A stretch of 64,000 nucleotides of DNA from Paroedura picta (Eukaryota > Chordata > Lepidosauria > Squamata > Gekkonidae): contig NC_135384.1 in NCBI RefSeq assembly GCF_049243985.1, forward strand, positions 13,946,501 through 14,010,500, given 5' to 3'. Below the pieces are notes generated by a model. It saw nothing but the letters and a program-made list of their open reading frames with translations. It did no database searches and had not been told where the DNA came from. This document shows, in pieces, positions 45,421-56,509 of this stretch. Made by a program: the position numbers and the translations under genes. The first letter of the stretch is position 1. The number at the start of each line of letters is the position of its first letter.

Positions 45421-45540
45421 TACTTCTCTTCATGGACTTTTACATGTCAGCTATTGAAACTTTTTATGACCCAAAATATCAATCCTCTTTTGCAGCATCT
45501 TAACACTTTTATCTGTTGTTGTATACATGTTTAGTTTATT

Positions 45541-46150
45541 TATTTATTAGATTTATAGGCTGTTCCTCCTGGACTAGTCAACTCGCAGCAGGTAACAATA
45601 GCATTTAAAATTCAGAGGTTAAAATTATGACATTTACAAACATTACAACCTCACTAAAACATTAAAAACACCCACCCACCTCACAACACCCCACTGTGAC
45701 TGCCATATCCCCAACGTAGGAGGGGCCAAAGATCTTCTCTTGGCCTGGCCTCAACCTAATTCCTGATTGACAAGCTCTATCTTGCAGGCTCTGCAGAAAT
45801 GTGTTATCTCCATCAGGGCCTGTAGCTCTTCCAGGAACTCATTCCATCAGGAAGGGGCCAGGACCCTGGCCCTGGTTGAGGTCAGGTAGACTTCAAGTGG
45901 ACCAGGAAAGCACCCTGTGAGGGACATAAGAAGTCAGACAGACCTCCAGATAAACTGGGCCCAGACCATAGAAGGCCTTGAATGTCAAAACAAAAACCTT
46001 GAACTTGATGTGGAATTCAACTGGCAGCCAATGCAACAGCTTCGTACAGGCTGGATATGTGCTCTCCAAAGTGTTCTAGTGAGAACTCTAGCAGCTACAA
46101 TTTGTACCAGCTGTAGTTTCCGGGTTAAGGGTAAGGGGAGGCCCATGTCA
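45541..46150. repeat. Unclassified interspersed repeat, about 0.6 kb
   Basis: GC-richer than its surroundings and free of long meaningful frames. Phrases such as AACTGGCAGCCAATGCAACA and AGCTGTAGTTTCCGGGTTAA look like a widely dispersed squamate repeat, but I cannot name the family. Orientation unknown. Confidence 0.4.
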
Positions 46151-46421
46151 ACTGAGTTTAAATACTTTCATGTTAGGGACATTTATTTTATTTCTCAATA
46201 AAATCCATGCTGATTAAATTAGATTGCTGCGATTTCTGACTAGAATCCACCCCTTCATATACACTAGTGGAGTGACTCACCCTCTCTCTCAGCAAAGTCT
46301 CCTAGAATTGCTAATTCCCCCATCATAAATCCAGGATTCTGGCCTATTTTACGTAACACTTGATGAGAGAAACTTGTTTTCATTAAAAGTTGTGGCAGCT
46401 TGCATGCCAGTATAGTCACTA

Positions 46422-46887
46422 TGACCCATTATGCATGGCGGCAGCTATGCCGGACTGCTGCCATGCCGTTGCAGCAGGGCACAAAGCCTCACCATCCTCT
46501 GTGTATACACGGAGGTGGAGCTTCCCTGGCACATGCTGGCTGCCCCAGCACAACAGCCCCACTCATGCAATGTGGGACCAGAAGAACTGGGTGCACTTTG
46601 AAGCAGCAGCAATGGTGGTGGGGATAAGGGGCATGGGGCTCCCACTGCATGATGGTGGGGAGCAGCATGATGGTAGGGAGCAGCATGCTGCTCTCTCACC
46701 ATGGTGGAGGTGGCAGGGGTGAGAAGTGTCCTTGCCACGGAGATGGCAGGAGTGAGAGGTATCCCTGCAGGGCTGCTGTAGGTTGGGGGAGGACCTCCAA
46801 TGGTGGTGATGTCTTGCATAATCTGGGATTTTGCCCAAAGCTCCATCACTGCCATCATGGGCATTCCAGCCTGTGCATAATGGGTCA
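46422..46887. mobile_element. MITE with 14-base terminal inverted repeats
   Basis: 466 bases bounded by TGACCCATTATGCA and TGCATAATGGGTCA, perfect inverted repeats. The body is clearly richer in GC than the flanks and gives several overlapping short frames on both strands that are not genes. No clear target duplication is visible. Ends resemble those of the 183-base element at 52648 (TGACCGTTTATGCA). Confidence 0.75.
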
Positions 46888-46984
46888 ATGAAGGTCATGA
46901 TGAACAGGAGAAACATGAAGATACAACATATAATAATTAATAATAATATTAATGGTATTAAAAAAAATGAATTTCTGAAACAGT

Positions 46985-47035
46985 ATCTGGTGGTGAAAAG
47001 TCATGGGCAATGTATGGCATACCTATGAGGCTTGA
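46985..47035 (-). repeat. 5S-derived SINE, tail only
   Basis: GGTGGTGAAAAGTCATGGGC and ATGGCATACCTATGAGG match the tails of the copies at 23938 and 31895; the 5S-like head has been lost in this duplicon. Confidence 0.65.
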
Positions 47036-47139
47036 AATTCCCAGATTTCATTCTGAAACATTTGAATGCTTCCTACGTAATTTATTTTAGCTACTTCCCA
47101 AATGTACATTCGAATTGTTGTGATAATACTTAAAATGTT

Positions 47140-47272
47140 ATTGCCATTTCACCAGAGACCTAATCAATTCTTTGTTGTTGTTTCAAAATCCAAAGAATTC
47201 TCTTTGGCATTGCATATCCCAGGGGTTAAATTACCTGAAAAGTATTCTTCCTCCTCTAATTAGATGATGATC
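47140..47272 (+). promoter_or_regulatory. Candidate odorant receptor promoter, duplicon 4
   Basis: Contains the 19-base block at 47213-47231 and the homeodomain site TCTAATTAGATGATGATCC, but sequence diverges directly after that, so the TATA-like part is missing. About 2.9 kb upstream of the ATG at 50110. Confidence 0.35.
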
Positions 47273-47470
47273 CATAGGTGCAATCATTGCTGGTCACATG
47301 ATTTACATATAAGAACCAACTCTTCTTCTTCCACTGAATTAATGTTACTTATACCACCTCACCTTCTCAATTTTATTTCAGAAGAAACCTATCCAGGTAA
47401 AATCCATGGAGCAAATAGTTTCCTTTGCATATGTTTTTTCACTCTCAATTGAGTCTGTGCATATTGCTCT

Positions 47471-47649
47471 GCCAGGGATAGCCCAGGCTATTCTGATCTC
47501 ATCAGTTCTCAGAATTAAGGATGAGAGACCACCAGAGACGTCCAGGGTCATGAAGCAGAGACAGGCAATGGCAAAGTGCCTCTGAATGACTTGAAAACCC
47601 TAGAGGGTTGCCAGAAGTCAGCTGTGACTTGACAACACTTTCTACCACC
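47471..47649 (+). repeat. 5S rRNA-derived SINE
   Basis: GATAGCCCAGGCTATTCTGA, CTCATCAGTTCTCAGAATTA, GATGAGAGACCACC, followed by the tail GACTTGAAAACCCTAGAGGG and AGCTGTGACTTGACAACAC. Inserted in duplicon 4. Confidence 0.85.
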
Positions 47650-48429
47650 TTTGTAAGTATAACCATTATCCTGAAACACACTCATACTCTATCCCATGTC
47701 TTTTCTAACCTAGTGGGGCAGCAGAAGGGTCGTGACTGTGATGTACAGATGCCTCCAATGGCATGGTGAGTGGAAACCAGCCAACTTTTTCATTCAATTC
47801 CATCCATTTCTACTACAGCTGCCATCCCACAACTTTTGTCCAATCATCCACCATGACCCTCATTATAGCCATTTTGAATGGTTAATGGAGACCTCTTTTC
47901 CTTCTTTTCTATGCAAGTATAATGCTCTTGGATCCTCCACTCTGGAAGGAGTGAGGTAGGTATGAGAAAATAAGCAAAAATTCACTTTTAAAGTGGCTGA
48001 AGTATCTTTGTGCATTTTCCATGGAGTACTAAAATACTGTCCCCCTACTCTGTACATTTAGACACAGTTAAATTTGAACCATTAACAAGCCATGATGTTT
48101 TTCTCCATGTCATTGTTCAACCTGATATCTGCCTATGTCAAGACACAGTGGCAGGTGGGAAGCCATAATCTACCATACATACCAGTTCATCTGTTCAGTT
48201 GCATGAACAGACAAAATAGAATCTGTGGAAATTCTCTTGGTGCTTATGTCTGCAATTTATAAAATTATCAAAGGAGATAAATCTTGTTAATAAAGATAAT
48301 AGAACTGAGCTAAGGTATAATTCAAAGTAAAATATCCTAATTTAAATGTTCTAATTTGGCTTTGTTCGTTTCAATATTTGAACACTAACGATATTTTCAG
48401 AGTGAAACCTTGAATTCTAGGACATCTAT

Positions 48430-49118
48430 ATTCAACATCCTAGCAGAGATTAACCTTCAATTAAACAAACTTTTGACATTGAAGTGTAAGGAAGTTTACA
48501 AAATGGCTTACTATGCAGGAAATATGACTTTATTGTATCATAGGGCCTGCCTTCAATTTCAGGAGAATGAGGGATTGGACCCAATCAACTTTTCTGCTGG
48601 TGAAAAAAGAAAGAAGAATTTCCCTCATAGAGAAAAGAATTTCCCCAAAAGATCATGAAGGGATCATAAGACCTACATGAACAATTTTGGCTAAGGCTTA
48701 ACAGAGGCCTGCCAGTTGCTGCTGCAGAAGTGTGGCTCATGGAGGGTGCACAGGGTTCTCCGTAAGCCACACACAGAGCCACATGGCATAGGGATGTGCC
48801 ATTGGGGGCAGTAGAAGAGGCCAGCCCACAGTGCTCTAAAAGAGCACCATGTGAAGTGGGCTTAGCCTCTTTCCACCACAGTGGCCGAATTAAGTGGTTA
48901 AGTTGAGCTTGGGGTAACAGGCTTTTGTTACAAATTTGTCACAGCTGGGAGTGTGGTTTCAGCATGGAGAGGAATTACCCCATGTTTTGGGGATAGCTCA
49001 ATTGGGGGTATTGAACTCCCCTGGTTAAGGGTCCTCCATAAGTGATGGCAAACCTGAGAGCAGGGCCAAATCAGCTGGGGAGGCAATGGAAGCTTGCAGA
49101 GCCAGGTGGCCTAGGGTG
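48430..49118 (+). repeat. Unidentified repeat, copy 1
   Basis: Nearly identical to 59351-60019. It contains an open frame whose product shares a long block (ILAEINLQLNKLLTLKCKEV, MAYYAGNMTLLYHRACLQFQ, NFSAGEKRKKNFP) with copy 2. The sequence here continues past 49118 without a break, whereas copy 2 is cut at that point by a copia LTR. The family is unknown; it may be a piece of an old retroelement. Confidence 0.7.
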
Positions 49119-50109
49119 AGGCCAGAGGAGGTTTGTGCCTCCCTTTGGTACCCCAGGTGGGACACTTTCCTTTGGTTGGGTCCCAGTGGAAAAATGGGGA
49201 CCTGGTTCCTGGAGGGGAGGACCAGGTGACCCCAAGGGCACTGCTGCAGTCAGGTTCCTTAGTGATCAGCTGACCCTATGTACAGCCCTCCTATCCCATG
49301 CCAGTCCAACACTCTTTGTACATTATTAAGGCTGTGGCTTTGTTGGACCCAACCTGATTGTGTCCACATCCTCCTTGAGCTAAGATGCCTTCCTGCAAGT
49401 CAAAAGCCATGTTGGACAGAGGCTATAAAAAATAAGGCAATGTTGACAGGAAAAATCTGTATCTAATCCTGGGATACTGTCAAAGGTTACATGTCTACCA
49501 TAGTGACTTCAAAGTTCTTTGTTATTCAAAATACTCCTTTGTGCTAGTCAATTTGAGTGTTTTTTTCACGCCATCTTCTTTTTTCTCCTGACAGCTTTTA
49601 CTCCAATACATTCACTTGATATTGACATTCTCTTTATGACAACTGTACTCTAGTAGACTTGGGCAATCCCTCAAGCAGTAACATTAATCACCCAACTTTA
49701 TAACATAGATTTGCTGGAATTGCTTGAATTAAAAACAACAGCAACACTAATAGAAGGACACTGGAAAGGGCACAAGACAAATGCAAGTGTTTAAGAGGAA
49801 ATAGGCCATTGAGAACTTCTGCCTACTAGCTGTGTGTAGCATTCTAGTCATTAATAATACTGAAGAAGCCTCACAGAAATGGATGCTACCGAGAAAGAGC
49901 AAATTCTAACAACAATGGTAAAGTACATGGGAATCAACAATCTCAAATGTGGCCTTTCAAAAATGCACAGAACTTGAGATGTGATTTGGGCATCCACACT
50001 GTCAAAAGATTCATCAGAGTCAACCTCAAAGTTTTCTATGCATCAAGACTTTCATTTTGTTATGGAGCAGCTGACCAGTTGTCAATTTTTGTCTTCCGTT
50101 TCCACAGCA
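49119..50109. other. Region upstream of receptor copy 7
   Basis: 49119-49470 probably continues the repeat above (GC-richer). The rest is AT-rich and should be the 5' intron of copy 7, ending at the CCGTTTCCACAG acceptor. Confidence 0.45.
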
Positions 50110-51051
50110 ATGGAAAACCAGACCGAGGTGCATGAGTTTGTTCTCATTGGACTAACAAAAGACCACCAAAAGCAACACATTCTCTTTATATTTTTTCTAC
50201 TGATCTACATAGCCAGCTTACTGGGGAATGGAACCATTTTGGCAGTAGCAGTAGCAGAACCACGCCTCCACACCCCGATGTACTTTTTTCTAGGCAATCT
50301 CTCCTGGTTGGACATATGCAGTTGTACTGTTACTGTGCCCAAAATGCTGAGTGGATTTCTAAGGGAGCCCCAGGCAATTTCTTTTATTGGGTGCCTGACT
50401 CAGCTGCACTTTTTCCACTTCCTGGGAAGCAGTGAAGGCATCCTACTGGGGGTTATGGCACTTGATCGCTGTGTAGCTATCTGCAAACCTCTACGTTATC
50501 CTGTCATCATGAATAAATGGGCTTGCCTTCTACTAGTTGGGGCCACTTGGGCTGCTGGCTTCTTTCATGCCCTTATGCACACAGTTCTGACTTCCCACCT
50601 TTGGTTCTGTGGCCCCAATCATGTCCAGCATTTCTTTTGTGACCTCAAGCCCCTCCTAAAGTTGGCCTGCAGTAGTACCGCTCTCAATCTCAAACTTCTT
50701 AATATTGTAACTGGTTCCATTGCCTTGGGTGCCTTCTTCCTCACCCTACTCTCCTACTTTTACATCATATCCTTCCTCTTCTTTAAAGTCCAGTCTTGGG
50801 AAAGCCGAAGGAAAGCCTTCTCAACTTGTGCTTCCCATCTGACAGTTGTGGCTCTTTTGTATGTTCCAGTTCTTTCCAACTACATGCTTGCATCTACTGG
50901 TGAATCGGCCGAAAGAGAGATGATCATCACTATATTGTATAGTGCAATCACTCCAGTTTTGAACCCTCTAATTTATACTCTTAGGAATCAAGAGGTTAAA
51001 TCTGCTCTGAAAAAAATGTTGACCAGGAAACAGATGTCTGGAAGGACATGA
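50110..51051 (+). CDS. Odorant receptor, OR12D-like (copy 7, array unit 4), DRC variant
   Basis: 313 residues, open throughout. NQT at 3-5, LLGN in TM1, PMYFFLGNLSWLDICSCTVTVPKML, FCGPNHVQHFFCDLKPLLKLAC, RRKAFSTCASHLTVV and NPLIYTLRNQEVK. The TM3 motif reads MALDRCVAICKPLRY: Tyr of the DRY box is Cys, and LSCLDICYST in TM2 has become LSWLDICSCT. I take 50110 as the start. It follows TTTCCACAG/CA as in the other array members, and the in-frame ATG at 49981 would add 43 residues lying in the intron. AATAAA at 51162 is a likely poly(A) signal. The gene is probably expressed, but coupling to the G protein may be changed. Confidence 0.93.
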   Translation: MENQTEVHEFVLIGLTKDHQKQHILFIFFLLIYIASLLGNGTILAVAVAEPRLHTPMYFFLGNLSWLDICSCTVTVPKMLSGFLREPQAISFIGCLTQLHFFHFLGSSEGILLGVMALDRCVAICKPLRYPVIMNKWACLLLVGATWAAGFFHALMHTVLTSHLWFCGPNHVQHFFCDLKPLLKLACSSTALNLKLLNIVTGSIALGAFFLTLLSYFYIISFLFFKVQSWESRRKAFSTCASHLTVVALLYVPVLSNYMLASTGESAEREMIITILYSAITPVLNPLIYTLRNQEVKSALKKMLTRKQMSGRT

Positions 51052-51347
51052 ACCTATTATGTGTTTCTCTGTCTTTCTCCATCTTCTCTATCTTCTCCTT
51101 AGCTGCAGTGATTGCCTGTAAAAGAGTTGAATTTTGATGTGCTCAAAATGTTTGAGAATCAAATAAAGAGTAAGTTAAGAACTAAAATAAAACAAAGAAC
51201 TGTATTCTCTCACCAATATTGTATAATCTTTTATGACCAAGACGCACAACCAAGAAAGGGAAGACGTAATTGCCAATGGTATTCTTAAGTTCCTTAGGAC
51301 AAATTAAGTCACCACAAAGTAAATTAAGTAACTCTATTCTATTAGTG

Positions 51348-51630
51348 AGCCTCTTGTGGCGCAGAGTGGTAAGGCAGCTGTCTGAAAGCTTTGCCCATGA
51401 GGCTGGGAGTTCAATCCCAGCAGCCGGCTCAAGGTTGACTCAGCCTTCCATCCTTCCAAGGTCGGTAAAATGAGTACCCAGCTTGCTGCTGGGGGGTAAA
51501 CGGTAATGACTGGGGAAGGCACTGGCAAACCACCCCGTATTGAGTCTGCCATGAAAACGCTAGAGGGCGTCATCCCAAGGGTCAGACATGACTCGGTGCT
51601 TGCACAGGGGATACCTTTACCTTTACCTTT
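51348..51630 (+). repeat. Sauria-type SINE, full length, with target duplication
   Basis: Complete from AGCCTCTTGTGGCGCAGAGT (tRNA-like head) through GGAGTTCAATCCCAGCAGCC (B box) to the CCTTTA tail. Flanked by a perfect direct repeat ATTCTATTAGTG at 51336-51347 and 51631-51642. The best-preserved member here, so probably the youngest. Confidence 0.95.
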
Positions 51631-51642
51631 ATTCTATTAGTG

Positions 51643-52647
51643 TTGATGCTGGGGGAGGAGACGTTGCCCTGTTGATTTCCAGTGCCATAAAATTGGGGAG
51701 GTCACATCTTTAGTTTAAAAATATTTGACTTGCATAGTGTGAGGTTTGTGCCTAGAGAAGACTCATAACAACATGGGTTGGCATAATAAGGAGCACTGGT
51801 ATAATATTTATTTCTAACACACATGCCCTCTCTGTGCAGAGTGAAACAGTAGCTGAGAGTAGTGTTCCTAGATACCACATATCTTATAAGGTGGTGCTCC
51901 AAAAAGAAATATTATACCAGTGTTTTTTGGGGCTACACCTAACAGATTTCCCTTCACCACACAGCTATACATCATAATTGAATTTATATAAGAGTGCATT
52001 ATTCAATAATATTGACCACTGAGGAAGACTCAGTAGGGTCAAAACGTGTTTGGTTTATTCGTGTGCAGTTAGATCTGTATAGTTTTTTAATATGTTTTTA
52101 ATATGTTTTAAATATGTTTTTTTAATATGGCATGTGTGCTGGCTTGCTCTAGAGAGGGGGCCTCCTTATGAGGTTGGGGGTAAGCAGAGCCAGGCATCCC
52201 TCACTCATGGAGGAGGGGGCCTTGATGACAAGGAAATCCAGCAGAGGTTCACTCCTCAATGTATTCCCATATTATTGCCACCTCCCTTGTAACCAGCAGG
52301 ACATTAGGAGCACATAGAACCTAGTGGGGTGTCAGGTGGACTTGAGCATGCTTTGGCTACAAGAAGGCTGGATCCATTTCCCCATGCCATACAACACATC
52401 CTATTAATAAAAGTTGTTGCCAGTTGAATGCGAACAAAAAGTTGAGTCAGCATCCTTCATGGTGTGATTTTTTTTTAATGGTGGAAGATTCAGTTATGTA
52501 TCTCCCATGGTCTTGATTCTTTCTTTGTCAAAGATCTTGACAACATATTCCAATGCATTGAAAGTAATAAGATTAAGCACAGTCCTATTTCTCCACCAGC
52601 TGTCTTATGATTGACACAGACAGAAATTAATCATTTGATTCAGAGAT
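51643..52647. other. Intergenic region
   Basis: 51640-52130 is AT-rich; CTGAGGAAGACTCAGTAGGG near 52018 resembles a phrase common in dispersed reptile repeats. No gene. Confidence 0.35.
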
Positions 52648-52830
52648 TGACCGTTTATGCACTGGAGGTTTCATGCCAGGCTGCAGCCTGGAGTTTTAGT
52701 CGTAGCAGGTTGCCCCACCTCTTCCTGCACCCACACGGGGGAGCATTTGGCTCGGTGCTCCTAATCTGCCTCCAATTTTTGCACCTGCATAGGAGCTGGC
52801 GCAGTGAAGTTCCCAGTGCGTAAATGGTCA
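52648..52830. mobile_element. Short MITE with TGACC...GGTCA ends
   Basis: 183 bases with imperfect 18-base inverted ends (TGACCGTTTATGCACTGG against CCAGTGCGTAAATGGTCA). The body is GC-richer than the flanks. A truncated relative in the other orientation lies at 33892-34030. No target duplication could be defined. Confidence 0.7.
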
Positions 52831-53674
52831 TTGAAGGGCTGGTCCTAGCACCAAGATGGAGGAAAGAGGAAAGCTGTACAAACTGAAAAGGAAGCAAGCT
52901 GGCAACAGACGAATCTACTTTTTGCATCCTAAGTTCAAACAATGATGTTAAGTACCATGACAGGGAACTCCAGCAAACTCTAAAAGCTGTAAAGTTCATC
53001 TTTTACAACAACAAAGATTTGGTATGTTATTTTAATACTTTTTTCCCTTATGTATAATCTTGGACATTAACAATACATTTCATCCATATAAATGTGTTGT
53101 GCAAACCACTGTTTTTTCCCAAGAACGAAACCCTCTCCAGAGGCTCATGTGTTTTATTCCCATGTGCACAATGCCCTCAATGACACCCACAGCACTTCAT
53201 AAACCAGAAAAATAACTGGATGCACTCGGCAACAAACGTTTCTTCATAAACATATAATGCTCTCCTTTATTCCCTTTGCTATATTCTCTGTTCCATTATC
53301 TCGTTGGACCAGTAGCCTCATCAAGGTATGAACTGGGATCTCAATATTCTGGGATATTTTACCATGATGCTAAAACATATGCAAAAAATTTAGTGTCTGT
53401 TTTACTTTGCCTCACTCTCCCTTATATGGAGACAAAATGGTTAAAAAAATAGTTTAATCTGAATTTTCTGGGGTGTTAGAGATGCTTAATGATACAGCTT
53501 TGCTGGTGTTATATTAGAACATATTTAGAGATACGACAAATGTCCTTTCTATATGTCTTAGATCAGTTGACTTTTTCTAGAAATAGGTAGAAATGTTGAA
53601 ATACAGGCTTCTATCTTGTGAGAAGGATGAATGAAAGCCTATTAGTTTCCTGCATTTCTCCCTTTCACTGAAAT
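52831..53674. other. Intergenic region, nothing recognised
   Basis: Ordinary AT-rich sequence; no open frame with family resemblance and no repeat I can name. Confidence 0.4.
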
Positions 53675-53953
53675 AGAAGAAGAAGAGTTGGTTCTTATAT
53701 GTCGCTTTTCCCTACCCGAAGGAGGCTCAAAGCGGCTTACAGTAACCTTTCCATTCCTCTCCCCACAACAGACACCCTGTGGGGTGGGTGAGGCTGAGAG
53801 AGCGCTGATATCACTGCTCTGTCAGAACAGTTTTATCAGTGCCGTGGCGAGCCCAAGGTCACCCAGCTGGCTGCATGTGGGGGAGTGCAGAATTGAACCT
53901 GGCATGTCAGATTAGAAGTCCGCACTCCTAACCACTACACCAAACTGGCTCTC
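53675..53953 (-). repeat. tRNA-derived SINE with CTT tail (family A)
   Basis: Full-length copy in reverse: tail AGAAGAAGAGTTGGTTCTTA, body CAAAGCGGCTTACAGTAACC, head CCTAACCACTACACCAAACT. Confidence 0.92.
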
Positions 53954-54904
53954 TTTTGCCCCCTGAAAAATAATTCTTGGATCATGTGGATGGACCCGGG
54001 GAGGCAGAGAAGAAGTGGAAGTGGGCAAAACCACCCTTCGCCCCCCTTCCCTCAGCATGGCTAAGTTTGGGGGAAGGTACTTTATACTGGAGGACAGTTA
54101 GTGGAATGGAACATCTGAAACAGAGACTGACCAATCCATCATGTTCTCTGTGATGATGGAAGAGGGAGGTCTAAGGATGGTTTTTGTCTGTTTTATCCCC
54201 TTGCTTAATTCCCTAACTTATATGGGTGTTCATCCACACAAATTCTGGGGAACCAGGTATAATCTTTCTGATGATTAAAAGGGATTTGAAGGGAGAGGGG
54301 TGTATGGGGCGGAACCAGTGTTCCCTTGATGTTTAATGGCATACAGGACATTAAACTGAAAAGCCAAACAGATACTTCTGTTTTCAGAACATAGTGTTCT
54401 GGGGAAACGTGGCACCTTGCACTGGGCAGCACAATTGCTAGACTTGCACAGCTGAAGTGTATGACTTGGACCCAGCAAATGATACCAATGGACATAGAAA
54501 TTCTCTACCTTCACCTACCCCCACCCTCTCTCTCTCTCTTCCATCCCTAAGAATCTCCCTCTCTGCCTCTTCCTTTTCTGTTAGCAGAGCAGTTCTGGGT
54601 TCTTGGATCACTAGTGGTTAATGACACGATAGGAGGAATATTTTGTATCCCCATGTTCACATCACAGGACAGACTGAACCATGTACTTCCATAGAACAGA
54701 GAAGATTTTTTAAGAATATGCTTCTTAAAGAAATTTCTGGGTATACCACTGAATATTACCATAAAGTCGCACATTGGTATTTTGAATAAGCAGTGGTTTT
54801 TAGGCAAATCCATAGGTCTTCAGTTAGAGGTGTTTTTATGTCAATCGTGGGCTTAACCACTGAGTCATGTCCTACCCTTAATTTTAAATTTTAATTAGGA
54901 ACAT

Positions 54905-55130
54905 ACGCATATAAGAAGAGCCCTGCTGGATCAGACCAGTGGTTCACCTATACCAGCATCTCGTCTCACACAGTGGTCAACCAGTTCCTCTGGAAGTCCA
55001 ACAACAGGTCATAGATGCTGAGACTTTCCCCTGATGCAACCTCCTGGCTCTGGAGTTTAGAAGTTCAGTGCCACAGAATGTGGAGGTTCCCTCCAGTTGC
55101 CATGGCCAGGAGCCAGCGATGAATCAATCT
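54905..55130 (-). repeat. Interspersed repeat, LINE 3'-end-like
   Basis: AAGAGCCCTGCTGGATCAGA and GGTCAACCAGTTCCTCTGGA are the reverse of a common reptile LINE tail, the same family as 17395-17590. Class uncertain. Confidence 0.5.
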
Positions 55131-55180
55131 ATCCTCCTTGACTTTATCTAATCCTCTTTTCTTACTATTAGCGGCTCTTA

Positions 55181-55456
55181 GGCCAGTTTGGTGTAGTAGT
55201 TAGGAGCACGGACATCTAATCTGGGGAGCTGGGTTTAATTCTGTGCTCCCCACATGCAACCAGCTGGTTGACCTTGGGCTCGCCACAGCATGGATAAAGC
55301 TGTTCAGATTGGGCAGTGATATCAGGGCTCTCTCAGCCTCACCCACCCCACAGGGTGTCTGTTGTGGGGAGAGGAAAGGGAAGGCGACTGTAAACTGCTT
55401 TGACACCTCTGGGTAGAGAAAAATGGCATATAAGAACCATCTCTTCTTCTTCTTCT
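55181..55456 (+). repeat. tRNA-derived SINE with CTT tail (family A)
   Basis: GGCCAGTTTGGTGTAGTAGT, GGGTTTAATTCTGTGCTCCC, CCACAGGGTGTCTGTTGTGG, ATAAGAACCATCTCTTC and a short CTT tail. Confidence 0.9.
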
Positions 55457-56509
55457 AGGCAATTCCTTGGATATTCAGGTAGAGATGTTTTTTTTACTTC
55501 TCAGTCATGTGCTTCACCTTTGAGACTGTTTCTACATTAGGAGATATTCCTTGTTTTAGCCTCGCTTTGGATTTCATTTGCATGCTGTGAGTTGGCTCTA
55601 GCCTTTCTGTGTTTGGGCTCTCCCCCCACCCCCCAATTTCCCAGACTGAAAATTTTGATATAGTTTCTCACAATTAGTCCGCCACAGGCAGTCCCCCCAT
55701 CATGCTATGCTCCCTTCCCCTTTTCAAAAAGAATGTGTATTTTGCAAAATGGTACCTGCTTGTTGTACCTTTGCTTTTTATTGCAGCCCTTAATCCCACC
55801 AGTCTGAGCCCTTGATCACAGAATAGAATAGAATTAAAATAAATATCGTAAATATGCTGGTATAAGGGTAGTCAAGGTGGAGTCAGAAGACCACCCAGAG
55901 GTACACCTGGCTTCCTAAGTACAAAGAGGTTCCACAGGAAAACATTTCTGCAATGGAAGGTGATTTTTTTTTAAATATCATGCCACAATGATATTCCTCC
56001 CCTGTCCAATGTTTCCTCTCTGCAGGCCCCACACCCAATCTACAGTAATTTTTTCCACCCTGAGTTGAAACCTGTTTTACAGGAACTCATTCTCTTAAAG
56101 CCTCAAAACATACTTTTAATTTTTTTAATAAAATCTCTCCACAATCAAAGAATTTATTCAAGCTTCATTCAGACCCCCCAGATGAGCAAAGCAGGTAAAG
56201 TGCATAAGACGACTATTATATTTCTCAAAGAGAGAAGATTCCTCGCACAATTCTTCAGCAATCATAGCTCAAAGAAGAGCACCTGGAGGGGGGGGGGTTC
56301 TGTGCTGCGAGTACCACTTTGGACTTCATTGCTGCCGAGCTGCCATTTATTTTTTCACACTGCAGAGAAGGACTAAGTGTGGAGATTGGAAATGCAGCCA
56401 TTGTCATTCAATTCAGTTCCAGGTCTTAAAATTACTACAATAAGAATCATAATTCTTACTGTTTGCTTGTGTTTCCTTTTTCAAAGGTTATACAATTGGG
56501 ATTGAAAAA
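55457..56509. other. Region upstream of the OR14-like gene
   Basis: No repeat or gene recognised. A splice acceptor candidate (TTTTTCAAAG, about 56487) precedes the ATG by some 24 bases, longer than the 2-5 bases in the OR12D-like genes. Confidence 0.4.

Larger units (their letters stand above)
23900..51060 (+). repeat. Tandem segmental duplication array, four odorant receptor units
   Basis: Four duplicons, each with an odorant receptor at its right side: roughly 23900-30250, 30250-38600, 38913-44420 and 44630-51060. Shared landmarks prove common origin. A 19-base identical block occurs at 24930, 32468, 39044 and 47213. The flank AAAGCAGCTAACTCAA-like sequence precedes each ATG region, and the 3' flank CATGCTCTTGACTGACCAA appears after three genes. 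The stop-to-stop distances are 8278, 7378 and 7075 bases. The units differ by SINE, CR1, MITE and LINE insertions and by deletions. Boundaries are approximate. Confidence 0.85.

Noticed and set aside
46390-46916. Five overlapping frames on both strands
   Set aside because: All fall in the GC-rich MITE bounded by TGACCCATTATGCA repeats; none resembles a protein.
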